Positions 19,659 to 29,955 of a DNA stretch of 30,000 nucleotides are shown here, one piece after another. Within the stretch, counting starts at the first letter, position 1. Each line of letters starts with the position of its first letter. Under the pieces are notes generated by a model. That model worked only from the letters and a program-made list of their open reading frames with translations, was not told the DNA's origin and did not search any database. Source of the DNA: Chromera velia (lineage: Eukaryota; Sar; Chromeraceae); assembly GCA_018398765.1 (NCBI GenBank), contig JAHBMJ010005956.1:96590-126589 (forward strand). The letters run 5' to 3'. The position numbers were made by a program, and so were the translations under genes.

Positions 19659-21946
19659 ATGACCGTGGAAAGACTGGAAAAGGTGATCAAATCGCTGCCG
19701 GACAAGACCTGGCATGCGGGGATCGCGGCTCATCCTCCAATCGTACGCTTGCGCAGCACCAATCGCGTGCTTGACCTCTCACAACCCTCTGATCTCTCAC
19801 ATCTCCTTAACTTATGTGAGCCGGCCCCAGTCGGCAAAGGCGCGGAGGAAGTGTTCGATCCACAGTCTCGAAAGTGTGTTCAGACTGATGCTTCGAACGT
19901 GCGACTGGAGTTTCCCTCTTTGTCTTCTGTCCTGAATGAAACCAGGGAGAACCTCGGTCCTTTTTGGTCTCTTGATGAGAGCTCTGCTCATTTCTACAAG
20001 TTGATTGTCTACAGAAAGGGCGACTTCTTTCGTGTCCATAAGGATTCGAAGAAGGGAGACTCCCACTGTCTCACCCTTGCAGTTGACTGCGGCAGTCAGT
20101 GCCAAGGAGGAAGGGTGACGTTTCCAAAGCTCGCTCGCAGCATCCTTGACTATCCAGATGGGAAGTCCCCACCAGAGTCGAGCGGCAGTGCTGAAAGCGA
20201 CGCCAACTCTGACGATTCGAGCATCTCTTCCGCAGACCTTCACAGATCCCCTTACCCCAAAGCGAAAGCAAAAGCAAAACAGAAAGCAAAAGCGAAACAA
20301 ATTGCAGCAAAAGCAAAGGCGAAAGCGAAGGCTGTTCCCGGCACACCGGTGTACAGAGAAGAACAGCAAGTGACGAGAAACAGTGAGCCTGCTCACTGGG
20401 ACTCTGCAGGGGTGGCAGGTTCCTGGTGTTCGTGGTTGAATTCTGTTTATCATAAGGTGGGAGAGGTCACAGAAGGTCAGAGAGTGATTGCTCTGTTTAA
20501 CCTTGAAGTCAAAGAAAACGAGAAGGCGAGACAAGCAGCGATGTGGGGGAAGTTGAACTCACAGAGAAACAAAAGAGACTCTGAGTCGGGTGGTGGGACT
20601 TCAGATGTCGATGTCCAACCTCCACATTCATCCCCCGGGGTCTCAACTTGAAGTAGCCTGGGCTTCCTTTCAGGAAATCTCATCGGTTCCCAGACTGCCC
20701 CTAGCGCCCTTCCCGCAGACTCTCTGACGGCTGCACAGCCAGAACAGATGCCGCAGGAGAGCGCTCTTCTCTCCCTCCCCCCTGATGGCTTCTCAAGCTT
20801 TCAGCAGTCTCTCGATCTCCGCGGCTTTGCTAATCTTGCGTCACCTGCCGTTTGGCATGCAGTCAGGTGTTGCAAGTTGTGCAGACGATGCACCCGTATG
20901 TGCTCAAAGCTGCCATGGCAGTGTGGGGCATCCTCAGTCCCCCCAAGAGTCTCTGTGAGTCTGGCTTTCTCGTGCCATGTCACTGGTTGGTTGTGCCCTT
21001 GGTCCACAAGTACAGTTTTTTTGACACCCCGTCGGGCTCCCCTTTGCCTGTCGAGAGGCATGATCAGCTGTTCGGAGTTGACCGATTCCTGTATGAGGGC
21101 ATTTGGAGAGCGACGGGAGAGCGTCCACCAAATTGAATCATTGAGGGTGCGATGGTAGACCACCGAGGTAGTCTGTCCGGGGGGCCTGTCTCCTCTAAGT
21201 TGGCATGGTTCAACTTCACGAGACGGGAACCGGGAATGCAGTCGTTCTCAGAGGAGAGGGCAGCCGGGTATCTGGCAGAGGGGGTGTGTGCTGCCCTTGC
21301 GCAGGAGGCCGTCGTGTGGCTTCGAGATCTGTCGAAGGCAGCACTCACACACGCCAACCGTGAGAGTCTCCTCGACACCCCCATTCCCCCCCCTCTCATG
21401 ATGATCTTTGGGAAATGTACCAAAGCGAGAGATCTAGGCCCCGGTCTTCTACCTCGACGTCGGCACGGTCATCAAACAGGGAGTGCAGGAGGACGCGAAG
21501 GCGCAGCGGCAGCGGTGCCTGCGGCTGCGGCTGCTAGTACTGAAGGGGGAGGGGGGGGAAATCTCAAGGGTCTTCTTCACGAAACAATTTTCTCCTTCAC
21601 TCACTACTGGCAGTTGCCCAGCTACTACGAGCAGGAGTACTGGAACAAGCACGAGGACCGGTTCTTGGGGCTGTGGGCAGTGCCCTTCCCGAGGGGGTCT
21701 GCGATTGTCCATGGAGACCAGACTGGGGGTCTCAAGAGGGGTGTGGAACATCCGGACGACGAGGACATTGACCATGAGATTGGTTTCCTCCGTGCGAATT
21801 GTGCCGAGTGCGATATGTACATCTCCCGCAGAGCGGACCGGGTGATCATACTTCAATTACCAGAGAGTGCGCGAGTTGAAAACGGCAGTGTTCTCTACTA
21901 CAAGTACCACGAGATGTCATTGATGCAGGAGCTCAGAGAGATCTAA
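19659..21946 (+). CDS. 2-oxoglutarate/Fe(II) oxygenase, prolyl-4-hydroxylase-like, with unresolved in-frame stop
   Basis: Probable Fe(II)/2-oxoglutarate-dependent oxygenase resembling uncharacterised fungal and protist members. Exon 1 starts at 19659 and reads to a TGA at 20649. YKLIVYRKGDFFRVHKD supplies the iron ligands H127 and D129, then LTLAVDCGSQCQGGRVTF; the distal ligand is H265 in VYHKVGEVTEGQR with 2OG-binding R275, followed by VIALFNLE. An Ala/Lys/Gln-rich tract (about residues 202-226) sits between the halves. Downstream, another frame continues the family pattern from about 20882: a helix ending in VWGIL, then WLVVPLVHKYSFF, RHDQLFGVDRFL, and further IGFLRANCAECDMYISRRADRVIILQLP, to TAA at 21944-21946. 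This implies an intron of about 240 nt from near 20600-20640 to 20862 or 20881. A second in-frame TGA at 21134-21136 needs either a short intron or a real lesion. The core domain is confident; the 3' gene model is not. Confidence 0.7.
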
Positions 21947-24122
21947 TTAATGACAGGACAAGCAACGACGCTAGTGAGATTTTCCAGCGGTATATCTAGA
22001 ACTTAATTCAAAGTTCGATGAATTGATTGTGGTTAGACAGACAAGGAGGTGAGATCTGTTTTGTTTTCTTAGAACTTTTCTAGCAATCGCTAGATCAATC
22101 GTTAGAATTACGATCTGTATAATCATGTCGTTTAGTACTACTAGTAGTATTTATTTTTTTAAAGTTTTTTCTAGCTCTTCTCTTCTCTTGTTTTTGGATG
22201 ATAGGATTAATATTTTTAAAGTTTTTTTTTAATGATAAGAATTAACGTGCCCCCTAGCGTGCCCCCCCACTATGTTATAGGATAGGATAGGATTAATGTC
22301 TGGAGGATTGGCCTCCTGCTCCAATGCCGAGCGCTCGACGTGCGGCGTCCAGGAAAAGCACATACACGCGTTGGACCTTCCTGGCCAGCCCGCACAGGCC
22401 AAAAAGACCTGTGCCGCAAACTGTTTACGTGATAATCAATCAATTACTATCAATCGCATGCGAAAGACTGCAATTAATCAACTCTCACTGACAATACTGT
22501 GGCCCGCCGATCGATCCAGCAGAGCTCAAACAGGCTTCAAACAGAGGCATCTCAAAACAAACCGTCAATCGATTAGAGGCCAATCTCATTACTTCCCAGT
22601 CACTCAACCCTTCAGTTTCTCCCTCTTCCTTTGCTTGCTTCATTTGCTGCCATGTTGCTGAATACTCTGCCTGTCTTTTGTTTCTTTCCTTTTTATTTGA
22701 CCAAAGGATTTGGTAGGCTTGGTCTAGCTGGATGCTTAATACATCTTGCAGGCTGCATGCATTTCTCTTGCGGCATTCCTTTACGGCAGCTCGTTTCGAC
22801 AGCTAGCAGGACGAAGTACTATGCCGGGGTGTATGTTTCCTAGCATCATGTTTTTTAGCTATCCCTAGTAGTCTAAGGGAGCCTAAAGTATATAAGGTAT
22901 CAGATAGATTCAGACCCCAGCCTGTGGGCCTGTATGAAGCTGTCTACTCTAGTCTGCTCTAGAGTCTGCTCTGAGCCTTTATTAAACTATTACTTCTCAA
23001 TACTTCTCAACTAATTACATATTTGTTTATGATATGTACAGCTAGCTGTTAAATAAGAGTAGGCTAGGCCCTATTTGGGGCTAGGTTCGGGGAAGATAGA
23101 TTCTACTCGTCTCAATCCCGGAGTATCCCGGGGAGGATATCAGTTTGGGGCTAAGTGTGATTTGTAAAGTTATTTTTATAATAAAGACCAATAGCAAACT
23201 TTAAATTTTAAAACTTTTCTAAGTTTATAACTTTAGAACTGAAAAGCTTTAACTTAAGATACATGTTTTTTTGGAGTTTCTTTCACCTTAAAAAACTTTT
23301 AAAAATCTATACACATAAACTTTTAAAGTAAATTCCAAAAGTTTTATTTCACAACTCATGGTTTGAAATCAAACTTTAAACTTTATTTCACTTTAAAACT
23401 TTACAGATCATACCTAGGTTCGGGGCTAGCTTCACAAGTCGTTACACAAGCAGACAGATAAGACATATGCTGATATGGCTTATTGCATTGTCATCACTGT
23501 TTATCGGCCATATGGGCGTGCGTGTATCGGGGTAGCGGTCTGGCGGCCAGTCAGTCCTGCAACCCGGTGCTCTGTGTATAGGTCGGCACGCAACAGTTTG
23601 GCCGTCAATTCTTGATTTGTGTAGACTTACTGGCCTAGAAATTGATCCAAAATGACATCTAATGAATGGTAATGAGAGCTTCTTAATTTCTTCTGCCTTA
23701 ATAGTAAGTCATCTTTTAGTATCTTTTAGTTACTTTTAGAATAAGTTTTAGTACATAGTTTTTAAATGTTATAGTCAAATTATTACGTACAAGAAAATTG
23801 TACTAAATTATGAGTTAACACTACTACACTGTGCTGTTAGGAGTAACCAACTTAGTTTGGTTACCCAGGCAGCCGTTACCGCTTAGTAACCATTTTCATA
23901 GTTATGGTAATCATGTAGAGTCACATTGATTACCGTTGTTTCAGTAACAAAAACTATGGTAATCGTTCTTTTAAGCCAGATAAACTAGTAGGTAAATCGA
24001 GTAGCAAAGCCAGATTTATTGTAAAGTTCTCTTATGTCCATAAATATATGTAAGTTGAAGTCAAGCTCTTGATATTATAGAAACAATTTACACAAAAAAA
24101 GTTTAAAAATGATCTTTTGTAA
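21947..24122. other. Intergenic region with AT-rich islands, left of the retrotransposon
   Basis: AT-rich islands at about 22090-22240 and 23160-23410 are packed with AAAGTTT/AAACTTT strings. The second is bounded by two copies of CTAGGTTCGGGG (23081-23092 and 23414-23425). A TAGGA repeat lies near 22275-22295. A cluster of alternating GTAACC/GGTTAC-type motifs lies at 23843-23963. ORFs at 22296-22843 have no recognisable features. No gene is seen. Confidence 0.55.
23843..23963. repeat. Cluster of alternating inverted GTAACC / GGTTAC-like motifs
   Basis: GTAACCAA (23843-23850) and TTGGTTAC (23857-23864) form a perfect 8-bp hairpin. GGTAATC (23906-23912) and GATTACC (23928-23934) form a second. 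Further related strings are CGTTACCG near 23875, GTAACC near 23886, and AGTAAC and GGTAATC near 23945-23962. It could be a degenerate hairpin element or a binding-site cluster. Confidence 0.6.
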
Positions 24123-24438
24123 TGAACTAGAGAGTCCAGTCAAGGACAGTCCAGTTAATCTTATGGTTCTCTATACAGGAATAATACTACACGACTTCTG
24201 TCTGGCTTCTGCTCTCATCTATTGAGAGTTACTTTATCGAATCACTCGAAGTATTGCGCGAATCAACTTCACAAAATGGATCAATACATGCATGCTCTCC
24301 GTATGGATCAATACATGCATGCTCTATGTAATGCCTCCAGCCGCGCTGCCCCGATAAGCAACGCCGCGGCTCGGGACCGGCCGAGTCGGGCCAACCACTG
24401 CACGCCCGCCGCCGCCTCTCTATAAGTGGCTGATTACA
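24123..24438 (-). repeat. 3' LTR of the copia element
   Basis: Bounded by TG (24123) and CA (24437-24438), about 316 bp. The outer boundary is confirmed by the repeat of its first 45 bp at 29956-30000; the inner boundary is inferred from the terminal CA near the purine tract. It contains a 27-bp direct duplication of ATGGATCAATACATGCATGC plus 7 bp at 24278 and 24305, and a GC-rich segment at 24335-24420. Confidence 0.8.
24278..24331 (+). repeat. 27-bp tandem duplication inside the LTR
   Basis: Two adjacent copies beginning ATGGATCAATACATGCATGC and differing only in the last few bases. Each contains an ATGCATGC core. Confidence 0.85.
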
Positions 24439-25253
24439 TGACTTCTTTTTTTTTTTTTTTTTTTTTTTAACAGGACAATCGGAAAATCTGATGCGGACGA
24501 TGTCACACTGTCAGGACGAGGGGAGAGGGAAGTGAAATAAGGGAGTAAAAGCTCAATTAACATGGGCTTTGTGAAAGGGTCAGCCACATTGGAATGGGAA
24601 GGGACGAACGAAAGGCGGATGGAAGCTTCATCCAGCGCATCACGGAGGGAAAGGGTGTGCAGGATGAGTGTGCAGGGCGATTTTTCGATGATGCAGAGCT
24701 GAAATGACTCTATGACGGATTGGAGGGCATGCTCGGTCGGACGGGGCATCTTACTAGAAACCAGCTTCAGCAAGTCATTTGAGTCTACCCCTACTTCCGC
24801 TGTGACTCCCGCTTTCCAGACGCACCGCAGGACAGGCAAGAGGCACTCTAAGAAATCAACGAGGTCATAAGCAGCATAGAGCTCTGCTCGGGTGGAAGAC
24901 CTGGCGACTCGCTTCTGAAAAAAGGCCCGCCAGTGCAGGATGGCAGACTTCAAAGTGAAGAGCCACCCAGACTGTGGATACGTATTTCCTGCAGACCCCA
25001 ATGCGGCATCGCTTCATGACTTAGTGGAGAGGGGAGACGATGTGGGAGGGATATCAGATCGGGAGATATGGAGGATACGGGAGGTTGCGGTGCGGCAAGC
25101 ATAACGGAGAAGGGAAAGGAGGTAAGCAGCGTCGGCTTGAGTGGGAGCGGACGAATGACGGCTCAGTTGATTGCACCCTTAGGACAAGTCAGGGCGAGTA
25201 TCTCGTGCAACCCACGAAAGATACCCCAGCCGTTCACGAAAGGCTTTGCCTTC
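24420..25253 (-). pseudogene. copia pol, RT thumb/connection and RNase H segment
   Basis: Continues the gag-pol frame. It begins with RERLGYLSWVARDTRPDLS (the conserved GxLxxLxxxTRPDL of copia), then LSRHSSAPTQADAAYLLSLLRY. RNase H follows: SDAALGSAG with the first acidic residue, RSSTRAELYAAYDLV, GVDSNDLLKLV, and SFVPSHSNVADPFTKPM. In-frame stops occur at 25179-25181 (TAA) and 25014-25016 (TGA). The frame finally runs through the A tract and stops inside the LTR at 24420, so the original terminator is probably lost or replaced. Confidence 0.88.
24439..24468 (-). other. Polypurine tract of the copia element
   Basis: On the minus strand 23 consecutive A (24446-24468) are followed by GAAG and then the LTR within a few bases. 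This is the expected site of plus-strand DNA priming. The gag-pol frame reads through it as a Lys run. Confidence 0.7.
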
Positions 25254-25928
25254 CTAGGCTGTTAAGAGACGAGGCGGTTCGGAAGGAAGCTCGCGAGACG
25301 ATGGGGAGAGGGGGAACAAATCGGGAGAAGGAACGGGAGCGGAAGAGGGAGCGGATGCGGAAGAATCCTCAGACTCCCCCATACCTTCAGGAAGGGGGAG
25401 AGACAGGAGGTACTCGGTTTGGTGGATGCGCACGGAGTCTCGTGACACATTGAAATCCACCCCTGCCCAGCGGAGGGTTCCGTTCTTGGGTTTGGTGATC
25501 TTCATCTGGTAACCTCCTTTGGCTGCGATCTCGCGTGCAAGCTGAACTGCAGAGCAACCAATGGGTAGGATGGCAAAGTCGTCAACAAAAGTGGGGAGAA
25601 TCCCAAGGAGGCGTGAAGTGGGGGCCTCAGGCTTACCCGTCCATTTCCACCACATTCCTTGAACAGAGGAAGGCACCCACCCTGCTGCTGCGAGCGTCTT
25701 GTTGCGAGAGCGGTCCCACAGATTACCAGAATCGCGGAGTCCGTAAAGCGCTCGGTTGAGGAGCCACAGGAACTGCCCATGGTCGGGGTGATCTTTTGGG
25801 GGATGGACGTAAAGGGAATCGGAACGGAGAGCCGTGAGATATGCTGTTTTCACATCGGCCACAACGATTTCACGGGGGTCAAAATCGGAATGGGCAAATG
25901 CCATGGCAAGGGCAATGCGTATAGCAGA
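25254..25928 (-). pseudogene. copia pol, reverse transcriptase core segment
   Basis: Contains the RT motifs VVADVKTAYLTA (first catalytic Asp), YVHPPKDHP, LNRALYGLRDSGNLWD and FVDDFAI, the copia version of the YVDD box with F in place of Y, followed by YQMKITKPKNGTLRWAGVDF. It is flanked by in-frame TAG codons at 25929-25931 and 25254-25256, in the same frame as its neighbours. The catalytic aspartates are all present. Confidence 0.92.
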
Positions 25929-27770
25929 CTAGGAGGCGGTAGCGCAGGACGTGGTGACTCCTTCACGGCGGTCGAAGAAAGGAGTGCCGTCAGCAACGAC
26001 TCTAGACTTGTAAGTCCAAGCACCTTCCTGAACACGCTTCTCGGTGTCAACAAAATGCGTGGGCACTGCAGAGCGGTGGTGCTTGGCGTCTACTTCGGCA
26101 ATCGGGACTCGCTTGTACACATCGTTGTCGGCAAGAGACTGCAACTCGGCGGTACGGGACTGGGCTCTCCCGTCGAGTTGTTCTACTGTGAGCCCCCGGC
26201 GGGGGAGGGGGATGTGAGTTGTCACAGCTTGGAACGCACCAGGCCCCACCTCATCGTCCTCGTTCCACAAGTACACAACAGAGGCACCTGCAACGGGAGT
26301 CGGGTGGGGGGGAGGAGGGAAGATGGCAGCCGCAGCTGCTGAGGAGGCAAGGGAGTCGAAAGACAACCGATCGGTGGGGAACACAGTTTCTGGACTGGCC
26401 AGAAGAACACTTCGGTAAGTGTCACAAAGGTGGGAAGGGAGGGTTCCCTCGGCAGAGAGGATAATGTTTCTCTCCACCACCTCTTCTAGCACCAGAAAAC
26501 AAAGCTCGGGCCCATACCCAGAAGGTTTCTGCGCACCGTACAAAAGTTTGGGGCGGCCCCTGAGAGGGCACCATGCAGGGCTGGCAAGAGGCTGCTTGCC
26601 GTTTGACCCCCATGCCTGAACCTCAACCCGTCCCTCACCCTCAGGGTCGACAGCACGGACGCTACCAAGGAAGCAGCGGCCTGTATTCTCATCCCGCCAA
26701 AGAATGAGCTCATCTTTGCTAAAATCGGTGATGTTAAACTTGGGGGAAGAATGCAGGGCAGACGAACACGGCGAGTCAGAAGACTGCTGCTGCTGCTGCT
26801 CCTGCTGCTGAGAAGACCCAACGGATGTGTCCGCACGCTCGGGAGGGGAGTCCGACGGTAACGGAACAACATAGACGGGATCGGGGTTGGGGCTGTCATT
26901 GGGACGGATGCATCTGCGATGTGACAGGATGGGACGTCCTGAAGGGAAACGTAAGCGGAACACATGCTTGCTAATGCGCTGCAGCACAGTCGCAGGAGTG
27001 TACAGGGGGGCAAGTTTAGCGCGGGGGTGATCGGGATGATGATACAAAACAGACGAGCCAATGAGAAAGGGAGACGTCTCGGCAGAGGGACGACAGGAGG
27101 ACTGAAGAAGGTCACGCAGGGCGTCGATGGGAGGACTGGGTGGTTGGGCACCCCAGCGTCGCTCAAAGGGGCTCTTGTGAGAGGACCCTCGAGGCTGACG
27201 ATTGTATTTGGCTGTCGCAAGAAAAGCAAACTCCTTCCAATACGAATCGTCAAGACCACGATCTCTCAAAATGCCCCGCAAGATCGTGAGCCACTCACGA
27301 TGGGAACGCTCTGTTTTGCCGAGAGAGTGGTGGCTGCCCACAGGGGTTAAAGGGTTTGTGGCTTCCCGCTCAGCCAACCACTCACACCAGTCACCTTGAA
27401 ATTCGGGTCCGTGATCGGTCATCACCTCAGGAGTGAGGTCACCCTCCAGACTGCGGGACCAACAATCATAGGCGGCACGGATTATGGCGGAGTCTTTTAT
27501 TTCGACTACCTCTTGGGCGAGCCAATCATCATGCTGATCTTGGATGTGCAACGAGTACCCCCCCTTCAACCCCATCACCAGGTCATAACACACTCGCTGC
27601 CCGGGGCGATCGACCTTCAAAAACCCCTGGTTGCCGTCCCCCCCATGCCTCGGCTTCACATGCGCACACGTACCCCTTCGGATGCATGGGAGCAGGGCGC
27701 GTTGAACGGCACGACGGGAAATACTGCTACGACCGGGAAGGAGGTCAGAAAGGGATGCATGGAGGGAATG
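25929..27770 (-). pseudogene. copia pol, integrase and start of reverse transcriptase
   Basis: Integrase: the second half of the zinc-binding segment is CIRRGTC just after the stop at 27771. The catalytic core has D in VCYDLVMG, D in VMTDHGPEF and E in LGKTERSHREW, all present. A C-terminal domain and a Gln/Ser-rich linker (about 26760-26830) follow. The RT begins with LADNDVYKRVP and WTYKSRVVADG. The segment ends at the in-frame TAG at 25929-25931. Confidence 0.92.
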
Positions 27771-29873
27771 TCAAGTGGCCTCGATGCCGGCGTGTCCTAA
27801 CCATTCGTGATGTGCGCGGATGAGTTCATCAACAGTGGCTTTTATTGAGATGGGAGGGGGGTCCTGTGAGGAAGGAGATTGGGGCTGCTGAGCGGAGGCT
27901 GGAGAACTGTCACAAGATGAAGAAACGGGGGGAGAGACAGCAGATTCTCCTGAATGGGCTTTCACAATATGAGACTGGGTGCGATTTCCTCGTTGGTGCT
28001 TCCTCTGTTTAGCTGCTTTCAAACAAGCGGGGAGGTGCCCATTTGCAAGCACAACAGGAGAAAGAGATAACGGAGGGGACACAGGCAATGCAAGACCCAC
28101 CGCAACGGCCTCTAGAAACATGGAATGGGAATTCGAAACGGGTGGGGACTCGGGCGGGGATTCCGAAGTCCTGTCTATCTCCAGAGGCAGAAAAAACAGG
28201 TCATTTTCTGTACGGAGAAAATTAATAACGGTGGAGGGGAGTTCCAGGGATCCAGTCTGATAGTCAAATCGCGCGTCTAGTTTGATGAGACGCTGATTGC
28301 CGATGAGTGGGAGGGTGACTGCTTCTGTTTCCATGATGGAGGGTTTCAACACAGCGGGCTGCCCATTTAGTTTGCAAGGAATGGTGGCACGGCGCCGCAT
28401 CCTCACTTTCGTTCGACAAGCAGTCACAACTGAAAGAGGGTTCGGCAAATCAGTCTCAGTCCACTGCAACCCTGACTTTTCAGTATGCTCTTTCAGCCAG
28501 CCACGAGTGCACGTAGTACCACTTGTACCCAGATTAAGCAAATACGCAAAACCGTCAAAAGAGAAACCAGAAGAAACCGGAAGAGAAAAAACTGACTTTG
28601 ATAAATGCCCCGCAGCGGTGGCTACAGGGGAGGCGTCCGAATCTGCATCCGATGCCTCTGACTCATTCGTCTCGCCAGTCAGGGCCCCTCTCTGCTGACG
28701 AGTACGCCCGCTTCCTGACCCTGTAGGCTGTTTGCCCCTCTTTCCCTGCCCACCCCCGTTCCTTCCGGACCTGCCCCCGCCCCCGCTGTAGCCGTAGGCC
28801 CTCAAGAGGGCAAAGTGGTCACGGGTGAGTTCACAGTCACCAGTTTTGTGTCCCCAGTGATCACAGTCGCTGCAGTAGTGCTGTTTCAAGCACTCTTCGG
28901 GACGGTGGCTCCTGTGCTCACAGTGAGGGCGCCTGCGAGACGGCTCACTCGCGCGGGACCGAGGGTGGCCGTTAGTGGAGCGACCGGTCACGTTCATGCC
29001 GTGCGTTTGCTCTGGAACAGACGGGGTAGCAGGGAGACGGGAGAAACAAGAAGGCTGGGCAAAGTGATGGAATTTTGCTACTGCACCATCATCGCCGTCG
29101 AAAGGCATATGGGGGGCGATGCTGCTCTCGACATTCGCATACACGGTGCTGTCAGAGATCCCGTTGATGAGGATCAGGGAGGCCAGCTGCCCCTGACGAC
29201 GGGTAAGGGGGTCAAGGAGGGGAACAAGCTTGTTCTCTACCCTCCATGTGCTGAGATCAGTTTTGTCCCCCACCCCGGACCACACAGGGACAACCTCTTC
29301 CTGCAACGAGAGACGGGAAATTACTCGACAGGCCGACTTTACCGTCTCAATGTACTTCTCAACGTTGGGGGAGTCGGAAGTGGACAGGGTGAAGAGAGAG
29401 CGGAAGTTTGTGAACATCCGCTTATGTTCGGTCTCCCCCGACGACTGCAAGATAAGGTTCTTGCAGTGTTCAACATCATCGGACTCGGGAGGCGAGAGAT
29501 CCGAGACGAGATCATAGAGCTCAGGGTATTTCTGCAAACCCTGGCGGAAGGCTGCTGCATGGATGTCAGACGGCGCACTGGCAGGCTGCAATTTGCAGTG
29601 GTCTTCAAACGCCTTGACAATCGCGACTCAACCCCCATGCATGTCCTTGTAGGGGAGCTTGCACTTCCATGGAGCGAATTTCCCCGTGTCAGTGGTGGGG
29701 GTGGGAGTCGGAGACGGAACAGAAGCCGACTGAGAAAGAAATATTTGCGCCAATTTAGTGACATTAGCGGTAAGAATATCCAAGTCAGAGAGGCTAGGGC
29801 TTTGATCAGACGAGTCTTTCGAGATGAAACGACCGTCAGCCCCACGAGGTTGGTCTTCGTCCGAAGTTGGCAT
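27771..29873 (-). pseudogene. copia gag, zinc knuckle and protease region
   Basis: Starts at the ATG at 29873 (MPTSDEDQPRGADG). An in-frame TGA at 29628-29630 breaks it after about 81 codons. The gag core continues in the same frame to a CCHC knuckle YCSDCDHWGHKTGDC (CX2CX4HX4C), a Gly/Ser/Arg-rich linker, then a protease-like region reading LLNLGTSGTTC where a D-S/T-G would be expected. It ends in the GAG pre-integrase motif ELIRAHHEWLGHAG before the TGA at 27771-27773. Confidence 0.88.
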
Positions 29874-29936
29874 CAGAGAGGGAAAGAGACACTCTGATGG
29901 AGACCAACAGACCCTGAGGAGGAGAAGGATGAAAGA

Positions 29937-29950
29937 ACCAACTGCTACCA
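29937..29950 (-). other. Primer binding site
   Basis: The minus strand reads TGGTAGCAGTTGG five bases inside the 5' LTR end. TGG is complementary to the tRNA CCA end, and the string resembles the TGGTATCAGAGC initiator-Met site of many copia elements. The exact tRNA is not established. Confidence 0.7.
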
Positions 29951-29955
29951 TATAA

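Noticed and set aside
20748-21158. Plus-strand ORF of 136 codons reading MPQESALLSL
   Set aside because: A TTTCAG acceptor precedes this frame, but it leads away from the 2OG-family sequence, which uses another frame over the same bases. Probably intronic or a shadow.
22296-22843. Open frames in the intergenic region before the retrotransposon
   Set aside because: No motif, no splice partners, and several equally open frames; no support for a gene.
29628-29630. Reassigned stop codons (alternative genetic code)
   Set aside because: The RCHY1-like, METTL24-like and USB1-like genes end at TAG or TGA exactly where the families end, so these codons terminate translation here.
25040-29897. Plus-strand ORFs across the retrotransposon
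   Set aside because: All are antisense shadows of the gag-pol frame, which carries the recognised integrase, RT and RNase H motifs on the minus strand.
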